A DNA stretch of 64,000 nucleotides. Origin: Pontibacter roseus DSM 17521. Lineage in GTDB: Bacteria; Bacteroidota; Bacteroidia; Cytophagales; Hymenobacteraceae. This document shows, piece after piece, positions 18,301 to 25,885 of the stretch. Each line of letters opens with the position of its first letter. Position 1 is the first letter of the stretch. The DNA lies in the NCBI RefSeq assembly GCF_000373265.1, contig NZ_KB890765.1, positions 370,685 through 434,684 on the forward strand, in the 5' to 3' direction. The notes under the pieces are model-generated. The model saw only the letters and a list, made by a program, of their open reading frames with translations. It did no database searches and was not told the origin of the DNA. Made by a program: the position numbers and the translations under genes.

Positions 18301-18507
18301 GTTGGCGGCAACCGGCGTCAGGTTGCCACTGGGCATGTTCAGCGGGCTATTGCCAGCGTTGGTTGCTAAACCCTGCCAACTGGTGGAGGTGGCGGCCAGG
18401 TTCGGCCCCGGCCCTTTGTAACCTTGAGCGGCTCCAGGTAACTGGAAGCAGCAAAAGGCCACAGCCAGTCCAAGGGAACCCAGTCTCTTAGTAGATGTAT
18501 GTGCCAT
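15376..18507 (-). CDS. susC: SusC/RagA-family TonB-dependent outer-membrane glycan transporter
   Basis: This 1043-residue protein imports oligosaccharides across the outer membrane using TonB energy. Residues 1-28 are a signal peptide. About 87-160 is the carboxypeptidase-regulatory-like domain (SGRVLDETGEGLPGVTVVLQG). The SusC signature and TonB-box region EVVVVGYGTQRKEDLTG lies at 165-181, the plug at about 180-300, and the 22-strand barrel fills the rest, ending in SLGLNIDFQ with the terminal aromatic. Between signal peptide and first domain lies an unusual stretch of about 55 residues rich in Ala, Pro, Asn and Gly, not an STN domain. It is the first gene of the susCDE run; upstream is a long gene-free divergent region. 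Confidence 0.95.
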   Translation of the reverse strand: MAHTSTKRLGSLGLAVAFCCFQLPGAAQGYKGPGPNLAATSTSWQGLATNAGNSPLNMPSGNLTPVAANIARPVAMPAADVVQDVAVSGRVLDETGEGLPGVTVVLQGTTRGTSTNANGEFTLPVPASGGTLVFSFIGYTTQQVPINNQSTINVTMQTDAKALQEVVVVGYGTQRKEDLTGSVTVVSEEDFQQGNITTPEQLIAGKVAGVQITSNSGAPGAGSRIRIRGGSSLNASNDPLVVIDGVPVDNASISGSANPLSMINPNDIETFNVLKDASATAIYGSRASNGVIIITTKKGRAGDKMRVSLSSQASLAEVTETVDVLTGDEYRAAVNQYALPGSRALLGNANTDWQDLIYQNAFTTDNNLSVSGSVNTLPYRVSIGHLDQEGVLKTSRVKRTTGSLSLNPSFLDDHLKINLNVKGSLAKNRFADEGAIGSAVTFDPTQPVYQEGNAFGGYFEWMEGSGINTLAPRNPLSMLEQRNDRSEVRRSIGNLQLDYKLHFLPDLRANLNLGYDVSKGEGSVTLPPTLASVYAQGGSISQYEQKKTNNLLDFYLNYAKDYATFGRVDLTGGYSYQKFNTEIPPFATVNFAGDTITQAPIPNEFTNVLISFFGRLNYTFRDRYLLTATIRRDGSSRFSPDNRWGTFPALALGWRINEEAFLKDVAAISELKLRLGYGVTGQQDIGPYYPYLPRYAFSNNEAQYQLGDQFYSTLRPAGYDENIKWEETETWNAGLDFGILNGRVSGSLDYYFKKTKDLLAEIQVPAGSNLTNRLFTNVGNLENRGVEAILNFAAISTERVRWDLSFNGTYNENEITNLSRVPDDGTSIGFRVGGIGGGVGNQIQINSVGFPRNAFYVYKQVYDQNGRPIERLYADLSQDGSFSDDDLYRYKSIDPKVFLGFSSQLAYDKWSLGFVLRANIGNYVYNNINAANAFYNNLDWPGYLLTIPTNVRETGFVGEQSERLFSDYFVENASFLRMDNLNLGYNFGSVLNDRINLRATATGQNLFVITKYSGLDPEVASGIDNNFYPRPRIYSLGLNIDFQ

Positions 18508-19445
18508 AGATAAGTGGTTTAATTATAGTGAGCTTGTTGTATGTTTCTCGTGTCAGGTATGCGCTAACTGTCTGTTTGTTGGGCTGCACCGGCATCATGT
18601 TCTTATATTTGTTGAAATACCCCTTGTCGCCTCTCTGAGAGGTATAGCGTGCCAGTTGTATCTGCTTTCCAGGTGCCTTTGTGTCTGCTGTTATGTTGCG
18701 TTTCGTTGTCTGGCTCATGTAGCTTGCCTGCTCGCGGTACTTAGTCCAATTTTCAGCCGTATGCTGGCCTGGTCAGGTACTACTTTATCTTTTTTCACGG
18801 TCGTATACGTGGAACTCTGAACCAAGGACACAGTTTTTTGCCTATGTTTAGAAGTCGTAAAATGAGCATGGCTTCGTAGAAGAAAAATTGCCCTTTGCCT
18901 GCCCTTCCCAACGCACATGCCCTGTAATTGCTATGGAATAGATACAATCGTAAGGTCGCTGAGTACTATTACGGATTATCAGGCAATTGGATTGTGTGAG
19001 TTTCCTCAAAAATGTTAGTGTAACAAGGGATTCAGATTTGCTTGGGTTGATAAAATGCAATTTGTTGGGGAGTAACCGGACAGTGTTTAGAAGCGTGTTG
19101 CTGACGTCTACCGATGGGTTCCTGTCACGAGCTGTTTTAGGTGTTGCTATACCTAAAGTGAGGAGCAGGAGAGGCGGCAGCTAGGTAGGTTAAATGAACC
19201 TGCGCAGTAGGAATTTGTATCCTGTGGCAGGGGAAGGAGCGATGCGTTTTATTTTTGGATGGGAAATACTTCCAGATGCTCCGCTCAGCCGTATAGAGGC
19301 TGTATACCTGCTCCCCCAAAAGATAATTGCCTGATTCTAATGCACGCTGCTATACCTGCCTGGAAGGTGGTACAGGTTCGTGTTTAGATACCTTGGCCTC
19401 AATTGTTTGACTGGAGCCTGTTTGCATCCTTCATTTCCTTAAGAT
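18508..19445. other. Gene-free divergent region between susC and the T9SS amylase
   Basis: This 938-bp stretch separates two divergent genes of the glucan locus. I see no convincing ORF: the small ones (for example 18488-18718 and 18848-19060, minus) have no family-like composition. It is AT-richer than the flanks between about 18780 and 19080. It contains a TATATTTG at 18604-18611 matching TAnnTTTG on the plus strand, but with poor -33 spacing and 835 bp from the next start, so I do not call a promoter. Several CTATACCT/AGGTATAG sites occur (18640, 19147, 19301, 19352). Confidence 0.6.
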
Positions 19446-22274
19446 ATGGCACCTACCTCTACGCGTCTCTTCTGCTTTCTTGCCCTGTTTTTCGTGTCGC
19501 TGCCCCTGCTGTCGATTGGGCAGGCCGTGCAGACCATACCTGCCTTCCCGACGGAGAGCCAGGAGGTGACGCTGATTTTCGATGTGAAGCAGGCCAAGGA
19601 TTCTCGTGCGCGCAACCTGTTGGGCAAAACCGATGACGTATACCTGTGGTCGGGTGCGGGCACGGTGGGCTCCACCAACGCCTTTGAGTACCAGCCAGCC
19701 GGGCAGACGAATTTCTCACAGCCTTTCGCGCCGGGTAAGATGACGTACCTGGGCAACGACCGCTGGGAACTCAAACTGGTGCCCAAACAGTACTTCGGCG
19801 TGCCGGCCGGTAAGACCATCAACCGGTTGGGGCTGCTGCTGAAGAATGGAAACGGCACCGCCCAAACCGAGGATTTCTTCGTAGATATCTACACCAATAG
19901 CCTGCAAGTAGTCCTAGAGTCGCCAGCCGGGGAAAACCTCTTCGTGGAGGCCAACGCCGCTATACCTGTCAAAGCCTCCGCCTCCGCTCCAGCCACCCTG
20001 ACGGTGCGCCTTGGTAACACAGTGGTGCACACGGTGACCAACAGCGACAGACTGGCGTATTCTCTTTCTGCAGGGAATCAGGCCGGAGTTACCCGCACAG
20101 TGGAGGTGGAGGCCCGGACCGCCACCGAGACCGCCACTGACCGATTCACCTTCACTGTGAAACCCAAGCCGGCAGTGGCCGCCCTGCCCTCTGGCCTGAA
20201 GGATGGCATCAACTACACCGGTCCAGACAAGGCGGTGCTCGTGCTGTATGCTCCGAACAAAAGTTTCGTATACGCCATCGGGGAGTTCAACGAGTGGCAG
20301 CGCAGCCCACAGTACCTCATGAAACGCACCCCCGACGGAACCCGCTATTGGCTGGAGCTGGCCAACCTGCCGGTGGGGCAGGAGGTGGCGTTCCAGTACC
20401 TCGTGGATGGCACCATCGCCGTGGCGGACCCCTATGCCGAGAAAATCCTCGACCCGGACCATGACCGATTCATACCCGCCGCTACCTATCCCAACCTGAA
20501 GCCTTACCCCGAGGGGGCGACTGGTATTGTGTCGGTGCTGCAGACGAACCAGGCAGACTATACCTGGAAAGTGAAGGATTTCGAAAGACCCGAGCCGGAG
20601 AGCTTGGTGGTATACGAGCTGCACGTGCGCGATTTCATCGCGGCCCGCAACTACAAAACCCTGACCGATACGCTCACTTACCTGAAGCGGCTGGGCATCA
20701 ACGCCATCGAGCTGATGCCGGTGATGGAGTTCACGGGCAACGACTCCTGGGGCTACAATCCGACTTTCTTCTTCGCGCCTGACAAGGCCTATGGCACCCG
20801 AAATGATTTGAAGGCCTTCATCGACAAGTGTCACGAACTAGGTATAGCCGTTATTCTGGACATCGTACTCAACCAGGCCGATTACGAGCACCCCTATGTG
20901 AAAATGTACTGGGACGATGAGCGCGACCGGCCTACAGAGAACAGCCCTTTCTTCAACCAGCAGGCCACGCACCCCTTCAGCGTGTTCTTCGACTTCAACC
21001 ACGAAAGTCCGGCCACCAGGGCGCTGGTGGAACGGGTGAGCCGCCATTGGCTGGAGGAGTACAACATTGACGGCTACCGCTTCGACCTCTCCAAAGGGTT
21101 TACGCAGAAGAACACGGGGGAGAATGTGAGCGCCTGGGGGAATTACGATGCGGGCCGCGTCGCGACTTGGAAGCGCATCTACGACGAAATCAGGCGCTAC
21201 GACGAGACGGCCTACGTCATTCTGGAGCACTTTGCCGACAACCAGGAGGAGCGTGAATTGGCCAATTACGGAATGCTGTTCTGGGGCAACCTCAACCACG
21301 ATTATCGCAACATGGCCAAGGGGCAGCCCGCGAATCCGCAGTGGATTTCCTACCGGGTGCGGGAATGGGAAAAACCCCATGTGATAGGGTATATGGAGAG
21401 CCATGATGAGGAGCGCCTGGTATACGATGTGCTGCAGAACGGCAACCGAGACGGCAGCTACAACACCCGCAGCCTTCCCACTGCGCTAGACCGGGCTAAG
21501 CTGGCAGCTGCCTTCTTCCTGCCAATACCTGGACCCAAAATGATTTGGCAGTTCGGAGAGTTAGGTTATGATGTGTCCATTGAGCAGGGCGGCCGCACGG
21601 GAGCCAAGCCCATCCGATGGGAATACCAGCAGCAGGCCGAGCGCCAGAAACTGTACCAGGTATACGCCGAACTCATCCAACTCAAACTGACAGAGCCGGC
21701 CTTCTCCACTTCTGATTTCAAGCTGGACCTGACAGGTATGGTGAAGCGTATCATGCTGTACCATGAGAGCATGGATGTGTTCCTGGTGGGTAACTTTGAT
21801 GTGAAGCGGCAGCTTGTGCCAGGCAATTTTCCGGTGGCCGGCATCTGGTACGATTTCTTCTCAGGCCGCGAAATCAGCATAACCGATGTCGCGGAGGATA
21901 TACAGCTGGAGCCAGGCGAGTTCCACCTCTACAGCACCAAAAAGCTGGAAACACCACCACCCGGACTGGTGCCCTGGCAGGGGGTGGTGCTGTCAGCCGA
22001 AGAAGAGGAACTGGCAGGCGAGAAGGTGCAGGTATATCCGAACCCGCTACAGGAAACCACGCTGCTTGACTTGGCGGGTGACTTCAGGGGGCAGGTGCAG
22101 GTGCAGCTCATCGACATGACCGGTCGCCAACTCCAGACGGTGCGTTTCCTCAAGCACCAGCAGCACCAGCTGCAGCCTATCCGGTTACAGCGGGTGCCGG
22201 CCGGCATCTATTATCTGCAGGTGGAGCAGGGCGACAAAAGTACTTCCCATAAAATGACAAAGGTGCAGGAATAG
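19446..22274 (+). CDS. T9SS-exported GH13 alpha-amylase with N-terminal glycan-binding domains
   Basis: This 942-residue secreted enzyme begins with a signal peptide (residues 1-26). Residues 30-150 and 150-240 are beta-sandwich domains. About 255-345 is a CBM48-like early-set domain (VYAIGEFNEWQRSPQYLMKR). The GH13 barrel starts near 385 (VVYELHVRDF): LDIVLNQ (471-477), GYRFDLSKGF with nucleophile D547, VILEHFAD with acid/base E594, and MESHDEER with H653-D654. Residues 860-942 form a T9SS type A sorting domain (VQVYPNPLQ ... GIYYLQVEQG), so the protein should be exported and surface-attached. It diverges from susC and likely makes the first cuts in the polymer. The VLNQ in region I replaces the usual VxNH histidine. 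Confidence 0.93.
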   Translation: MAPTSTRLFCFLALFFVSLPLLSIGQAVQTIPAFPTESQEVTLIFDVKQAKDSRARNLLGKTDDVYLWSGAGTVGSTNAFEYQPAGQTNFSQPFAPGKMTYLGNDRWELKLVPKQYFGVPAGKTINRLGLLLKNGNGTAQTEDFFVDIYTNSLQVVLESPAGENLFVEANAAIPVKASASAPATLTVRLGNTVVHTVTNSDRLAYSLSAGNQAGVTRTVEVEARTATETATDRFTFTVKPKPAVAALPSGLKDGINYTGPDKAVLVLYAPNKSFVYAIGEFNEWQRSPQYLMKRTPDGTRYWLELANLPVGQEVAFQYLVDGTIAVADPYAEKILDPDHDRFIPAATYPNLKPYPEGATGIVSVLQTNQADYTWKVKDFERPEPESLVVYELHVRDFIAARNYKTLTDTLTYLKRLGINAIELMPVMEFTGNDSWGYNPTFFFAPDKAYGTRNDLKAFIDKCHELGIAVILDIVLNQADYEHPYVKMYWDDERDRPTENSPFFNQQATHPFSVFFDFNHESPATRALVERVSRHWLEEYNIDGYRFDLSKGFTQKNTGENVSAWGNYDAGRVATWKRIYDEIRRYDETAYVILEHFADNQEERELANYGMLFWGNLNHDYRNMAKGQPANPQWISYRVREWEKPHVIGYMESHDEERLVYDVLQNGNRDGSYNTRSLPTALDRAKLAAAFFLPIPGPKMIWQFGELGYDVSIEQGGRTGAKPIRWEYQQQAERQKLYQVYAELIQLKLTEPAFSTSDFKLDLTGMVKRIMLYHESMDVFLVGNFDVKRQLVPGNFPVAGIWYDFFSGREISITDVAEDIQLEPGEFHLYSTKKLETPPPGLVPWQGVVLSAEEEELAGEKVQVYPNPLQETTLLDLAGDFRGQVQVQLIDMTGRQLQTVRFLKHQQHQLQPIRLQRVPAGIYYLQVEQGDKSTSHKMTKVQE

Positions 22275-22289
22275 CCTTTCCTGCACCTT
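22260..22289 (+). terminator. Hairpin overlapping the amylase stop codon
   Basis: A perfect 12-bp stem (22260-22271 with 22278-22289) with a 6-base loop. The stop codon (22272-22274) is in the loop. A TTTTTT run follows 24 bases later, and the convergent protease gene ends at 22311, so it may work for both. Confidence 0.7.
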
Positions 22290-22310
22290 CATTCTACCTG
22301 ATTTCTATAA

Positions 22311-23774
22311 CTATTTTTTCCCAATCACCTTGATCATGGTGCCAGACTGTACCTGGTCGTTCAGTTCCATACCATTGAGGATGGCCAGCTCGTTCATGCG
22401 GTTGCTGGGCACGTTGTTGCTGCTGAGCGCGTTGGCCAGTGTCGTGCTCTTGTTGATGGTCACGATTTTGATGCGCTCCGGCTGCCGGTTGATTTTGTCG
22501 GGGTCGGTCAGCTGCTTGAAGCTCTGCATGGTGTTGCTGAACAACTGGAAGTAGTTGTTGAAATCATTGGCCGTGGTGATGCCCATCAGGCTGTAGATGT
22601 TGCCGCCATACTGTATCAGGTACGTGAGCGTACGGAGAGGCGGCTGTTGTTGCTGCTGCTGCTGTTGTTGGGGCTGCTGGTCGGCCACCATGGCCAGGGC
22701 AGGCAGTCCGTTCACAGTCACCTGCTTGGCCTCCACAGCCTGCAGCCCATACTGCTTGAGCAGCTGCTGTGCCGCCTCCTCTAGGTTGGCACCGGGAGCC
22801 AGTGTCAACGCCATCATAGCCCTGCCATCTTTGGGACCCATCTGTACTTGCTGCGGTGAGTTCTGGTGTCCCCATCCCGAAGGTATGGCAAACTGGAACT
22901 TGAGCTCCGGATGGTAGAAGGTGGAGTTTTCCACAAAGCCCTGCTTCGGGTCTTCGCCGTAAATCAGCCCGTCAATCATCTTCAGGTAATTGTTGCGGTT
23001 GATTTGGGCATTGGTCAGGTTCTGCTTCTTTTGCTCTTCTACCGCCAGTTGCGTCACCGTCTGGTAGCGGTCGCCGGGGTTAGGGTGTGTAGAAAGGAAA
23101 GAAGGTATAGGCTCGGCCCCCGTGTCCTCCGACTGGCGCTGCAGCGTGAGGAAGAAGTCGGCCATTTCCTTGGCGTCGTAACCTATTTTGGTGGAATACT
23201 CCACGCCTAATTTGTCTGACTCCCGCTCAGCGTCACGGCCAAATTTGAGAAACAACAGACCCAGGCCCTGCATGGCCGTCTCACCATACTGTGCTATGGT
23301 AGGCGACAGAATCATACCCAGCAACAGGCCGCCCTGTGCCAGTGTGGCCTTGCTCTGCTGCTGCACCGTGTGACGCGCCGCAATGTGGCCTATCTCATGC
23401 CCCAACACCCCAGCAAACTGCGCCTCGTTGTTGAAGTGCGCCATAATGCCACGGGTGAAATATACGTAGCCTCCTGGCACGGCAAAGGCGTTCAGGACGG
23501 GGGAGTCGACTATCTTGAATTCATACTTGATGTTGTTGCGGTGCGAGACAGCAGCCATCTTCTGGCCTTTGTCGTTGATGAAGCGCTGCAGCTGTGGGTC
23601 TTCGTAGAGTCCAAACTGGGCCACAATCTGTGGGTCCGCCTCCTGGCCCATGGCTATTTCCTGGTTCTCAGAAATAAACGCGACGTCTTTCTTGCCTGTC
23701 ACCGGGTTGGTGGAGCAGGAGCTGGCTATCAGAAAGGTCAGCGTGAAGAATGAGTAAATGCTATATTTTTTCAT
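22311..23774 (-). CDS. M48-family zinc metalloprotease lipoprotein (BepA/LoiP-like)
   Basis: This 487-residue lipoprotein (LIASSC, Cys20) is an M48 peptidase. The active site is GVLGHEIGHIAARHT (H126, E127, H130) with the downstream zinc-ligand helix GRDAERESDKLGVEY. Relatives in the periplasm take part in outer-membrane protein quality control. Residues about 370-390 hold a glutamine tract broken by prolines, followed by a C-terminal region ending in a LysM-like segment (LANALSSNNVPSNRMNELAILNGM). The ATG at 23774 was chosen over 23828 because the lipoprotein signal starts there. It is convergent with the amylase gene, 37 bp apart. Confidence 0.9.
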   Translation of the reverse strand: MKKYSIYSFFTLTFLIASSCSTNPVTGKKDVAFISENQEIAMGQEADPQIVAQFGLYEDPQLQRFINDKGQKMAAVSHRNNIKYEFKIVDSPVLNAFAVPGGYVYFTRGIMAHFNNEAQFAGVLGHEIGHIAARHTVQQQSKATLAQGGLLLGMILSPTIAQYGETAMQGLGLLFLKFGRDAERESDKLGVEYSTKIGYDAKEMADFFLTLQRQSEDTGAEPIPSFLSTHPNPGDRYQTVTQLAVEEQKKQNLTNAQINRNNYLKMIDGLIYGEDPKQGFVENSTFYHPELKFQFAIPSGWGHQNSPQQVQMGPKDGRAMMALTLAPGANLEEAAQQLLKQYGLQAVEAKQVTVNGLPALAMVADQQPQQQQQQQQQPPLRTLTYLIQYGGNIYSLMGITTANDFNNYFQLFSNTMQSFKQLTDPDKINRQPERIKIVTINKSTTLANALSSNNVPSNRMNELAILNGMELNDQVQSGTMIKVIGKK

Positions 23775-23893
23775 CGTCTTAAGAGTTATGTTCTGGAGTT
23801 GCACCGCCAGGTATAGCGGACATCTCAAGAAAGCTATATTTTTCTCTTTGCAACGATTCTACAATTGATTGGTTGCAGCAGCTGTAGCGCAGC

Positions 23894-24504
23894 CTAGTCC
23901 TGGCGCAGCGAAGCCGCATCTTCCGGCGAAAATTGCATCGGATACGACACGCTTACTTTTCCTGCCTTCACCTTGCTGAGTCTGCTGTCCAGCGGTTCCA
24001 GTTGCGTGGGCGACAGCCGGTCCAGGTATAGGATGCCTTGGGTGTGGTCGAACTCATGCTGCACCATGCGGGCGGTCAATCCGGAAAGGGTACGGACCTG
24101 CGTCTGGAACTGCCTATCTTGGTACTCGATGGTGATGCGCCAGGGCCTTTGCACTTCTGCCTGCAGCGAAGGTATGCTCAGGCAGCCTTCATCATCTTGC
24201 CACGACTCTTTGGATTGCAGCAGGAGGCGCGCGTTCAAAAACGTTTCTTTGATGCCCTGGTCGAAGGGGAAGAAGGCCTTCCGGTCTTGGGGGTGCATGC
24301 GGGAGTAAGTCCGCTGGCTATCCACCACAAACAGCCGGATGGGATGGTTCACCTGCGGGGCGGCCAGTCCGCAGCCGCCGGCGCCATACATGGTCTCCCA
24401 CATGTCGTCAATCAGTTTTGCTGGAGCGCCGGATAGGAGGCAGTCACCGGCTGGCATGGCTGCCTGAGTATGGGCTGGCCGTAGGCTACAATGGGAAGAA
24501 TCAT
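23894..24504 (-). pseudogene. def: Peptide deformylase with a single-base frameshift
   Basis: Peptide deformylase removes the formyl group from nascent proteins. The open frame 23894-24457 has all three catalytic motifs, GCGLAAPQ, DEGCLSIP and MVQHEFDHTQGILY, but its first 13 residues are not deformylase-like. The missing N-terminus is present in another frame: an ATG at 24504 begins MILPIVAYGQPILRQPCQPV and runs in that frame to YPALQQ, then hits a stop. The two frames meet at a T4 run (24416-24419; A4 in the mRNA sense). One extra A would give ...ALQQ-KLIDDMW and a normal 203-residue enzyme. This is either a real pseudogene or a sequencing/assembly error in a short homopolymer. Confidence 0.88.
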
Positions 24505-24521
24505 GAGGATGTGAGGTTGCT

Positions 24522-25157
24522 TCAGTCGTAGTCGGGTATGTTCTGGCCCAGGATAATGTCGCGCTCCGCTACCAGCATGCCGTTTTCTTTACGAAGCGTA
24601 ACGATGCCGGAGCCGCCACGGTTTGGTCGGGAAGCTAGCTCTTGCTGCGTCAGCAGCGGGTCTCCCTCAAACAGGAAGTCATCTAGGTAATACTCGTTCT
24701 TGTCCGGCTCCTTGACGGTGACATGGATATGGGCGGGTTCGGTCCGGGAGGGGTAGGACTCGGGTTTGATGGTATAGAAGGTATAACGGCCGTCGGGGCC
24801 AGTCTTCACCCAGCCGCGCATGTAGCCATGCCGCTTGCCCCAGCCCTTTTCGTCTCCTTTGGTGGGGTAGATGCCCGTTTCATCGGTGTGGTAAAGGTAT
24901 AGGATGACGCCTGCTGCGGGCGTCTTGCCATCCGATTGGTAGATGGTACCGGTTACTTTGAGGTTCTGCCCCTGCTGCCCAAAGCCCGGAAGCGTATCGG
25001 AGGGGGAGAGCGTTCGGCCGCCGTGCTCATGGATGGCCTCGCAGCCCTCGCAGGGGCCGCCAACATGACGCTGGCTTTGCTGCTGTTCCCGGTTTTCCTG
25101 CGCCTGGCACCCGATGGCCAACAGCAGCGTTAGACAAAACAGAAAGCACTTTCTCAT
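24522..25157 (-). CDS. Intradiol ring-cleavage dioxygenase-like lipoprotein
   Basis: This 211-residue lipoprotein (LLAIGC, Cys17) has the intradiol dioxygenase beta-sandwich fold: VTGTIYQSDGKTPAAGVILYLYHTDETGIY, KTGPDGRYTFYTIKPESYP and AHIHVTVKEP. The tyrosines and the HIH histidines are where non-haem Fe(III) ligands lie in protocatechuate and catechol dioxygenases. Members exported as lipoproteins are widespread in Bacteroidota and their substrates are mostly unknown, so an aromatic-degrading role is not established. A CEGC pair (residues 35-38) near the N-terminus is unusual and could bind metal or form a disulfide. It sits 17 bp upstream of the def start and may be co-transcribed with it. 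Confidence 0.85.
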   Translation of the reverse strand: MRKCFLFCLTLLLAIGCQAQENREQQQSQRHVGGPCEGCEAIHEHGGRTLSPSDTLPGFGQQGQNLKVTGTIYQSDGKTPAAGVILYLYHTDETGIYPTKGDEKGWGKRHGYMRGWVKTGPDGRYTFYTIKPESYPSRTEPAHIHVTVKEPDKNEYYLDDFLFEGDPLLTQQELASRPNRGGSGIVTLRKENGMLVAERDIILGQNIPDYD

Positions 25158-25220
25158 AGGTATGGATGGTTTGCCGTTTCCTGTTGTGTTTACGTGTTAC
25201 AGGGGCAAAGTGGATTTTTT

Positions 25221-25796
25221 TTACAGTCTTTGGCTAGCTCCGCAGGCCGCTATCAGCTTCTGCAGGCGGCTGCGTTTGGTGGCTTCCTGCCTGGCGTCCA
25301 TCACCCAATGAATCATACGCTTTTGGTAGGAGGGAGCCTGTGCCTGAAAATACCGCCAAGCCTGTCCATTCGCTTTGAACTCGTTTTCGAAGTCAGTTGA
25401 AAGCGGAACCGCCTCCTTTTCGTAGCTGTAGATGACCGAGTTGCTTTCCTCTCGTTTCGCGTAGCTGGCCAATCCTACTGCCTGCATGCGGCCTGTCCGG
25501 GTGAGCTCCTCCACTTTCCGGATGTTCACGGCACTCCAGGTGCTCTTGGGTTTGCGGGGCGTGAAGCGGATGCTGTAGCTGTCAGCGTCAATGGAGCGGC
25601 GGACGCCGTCTATCCAGCCAAAGCAGAGCGCCTCGTCTACCGACTCTGGCCAGGTCATGCTCGGCCTGCCGCTCCCCACTTTGTAGAAACCCACCAGAAG
25701 CGAGGTGGCGGTGGCATGGTTTTGTTCCAGCCACTCCCTGAAATCAGCGGGCGAGGCGAAGAAAGTGGGGGTGGTGGTGTCTGTTTGGGAAATCAT
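25221..25796 (-). CDS. YdeI/OmpD-associated family protein
   Basis: This 191-residue cytosolic protein has the YdeI-family pattern: FREWLEQNHATATSLLVGFYKVGSGRPSMTWPESVDEALCFGWIDGVRRSID near residues 20-70, then FTPRKPKSTWSAVNIRKVEEL, and a C-terminal helical part with YQKRMIHWVMDARQEATKRSRLQKL. Some relatives are annotated as bacteriocin-protection proteins, but the biochemical role is unknown. The ATG at 25796 is preceded by CTATACCTGT, the window-wide motif. It is 63 bp upstream of the dioxygenase-like gene on the same strand. Confidence 0.88.
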   Translation of the reverse strand: MISQTDTTTPTFFASPADFREWLEQNHATATSLLVGFYKVGSGRPSMTWPESVDEALCFGWIDGVRRSIDADSYSIRFTPRKPKSTWSAVNIRKVEELTRTGRMQAVGLASYAKREESNSVIYSYEKEAVPLSTDFENEFKANGQAWRYFQAQAPSYQKRMIHWVMDARQEATKRSRLQKLIAACGASQRL

Positions 25797-25885
25797 ACAG
25801 GTATAGCGTAAGGTTTGGAAGGCTCAAAAGTGCTGCTGCAGGTATAGCCCAAAGGCTGTATTCATATTATTTTTCGACGCTGCTC

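Noticed and set aside
18575..18611. TTTG plus TATATTTG as a promoter
   Set aside because: Spacing is about 25 bp instead of 19-21, it points away from susC, and the next plus-strand gene is over 800 bp downstream.
18488..18718. 76-residue open frame overlapping the susC start on the same strand
   Set aside because: Overlaps the susC signal region out of frame and has no family-like composition; treated as part of the leader.
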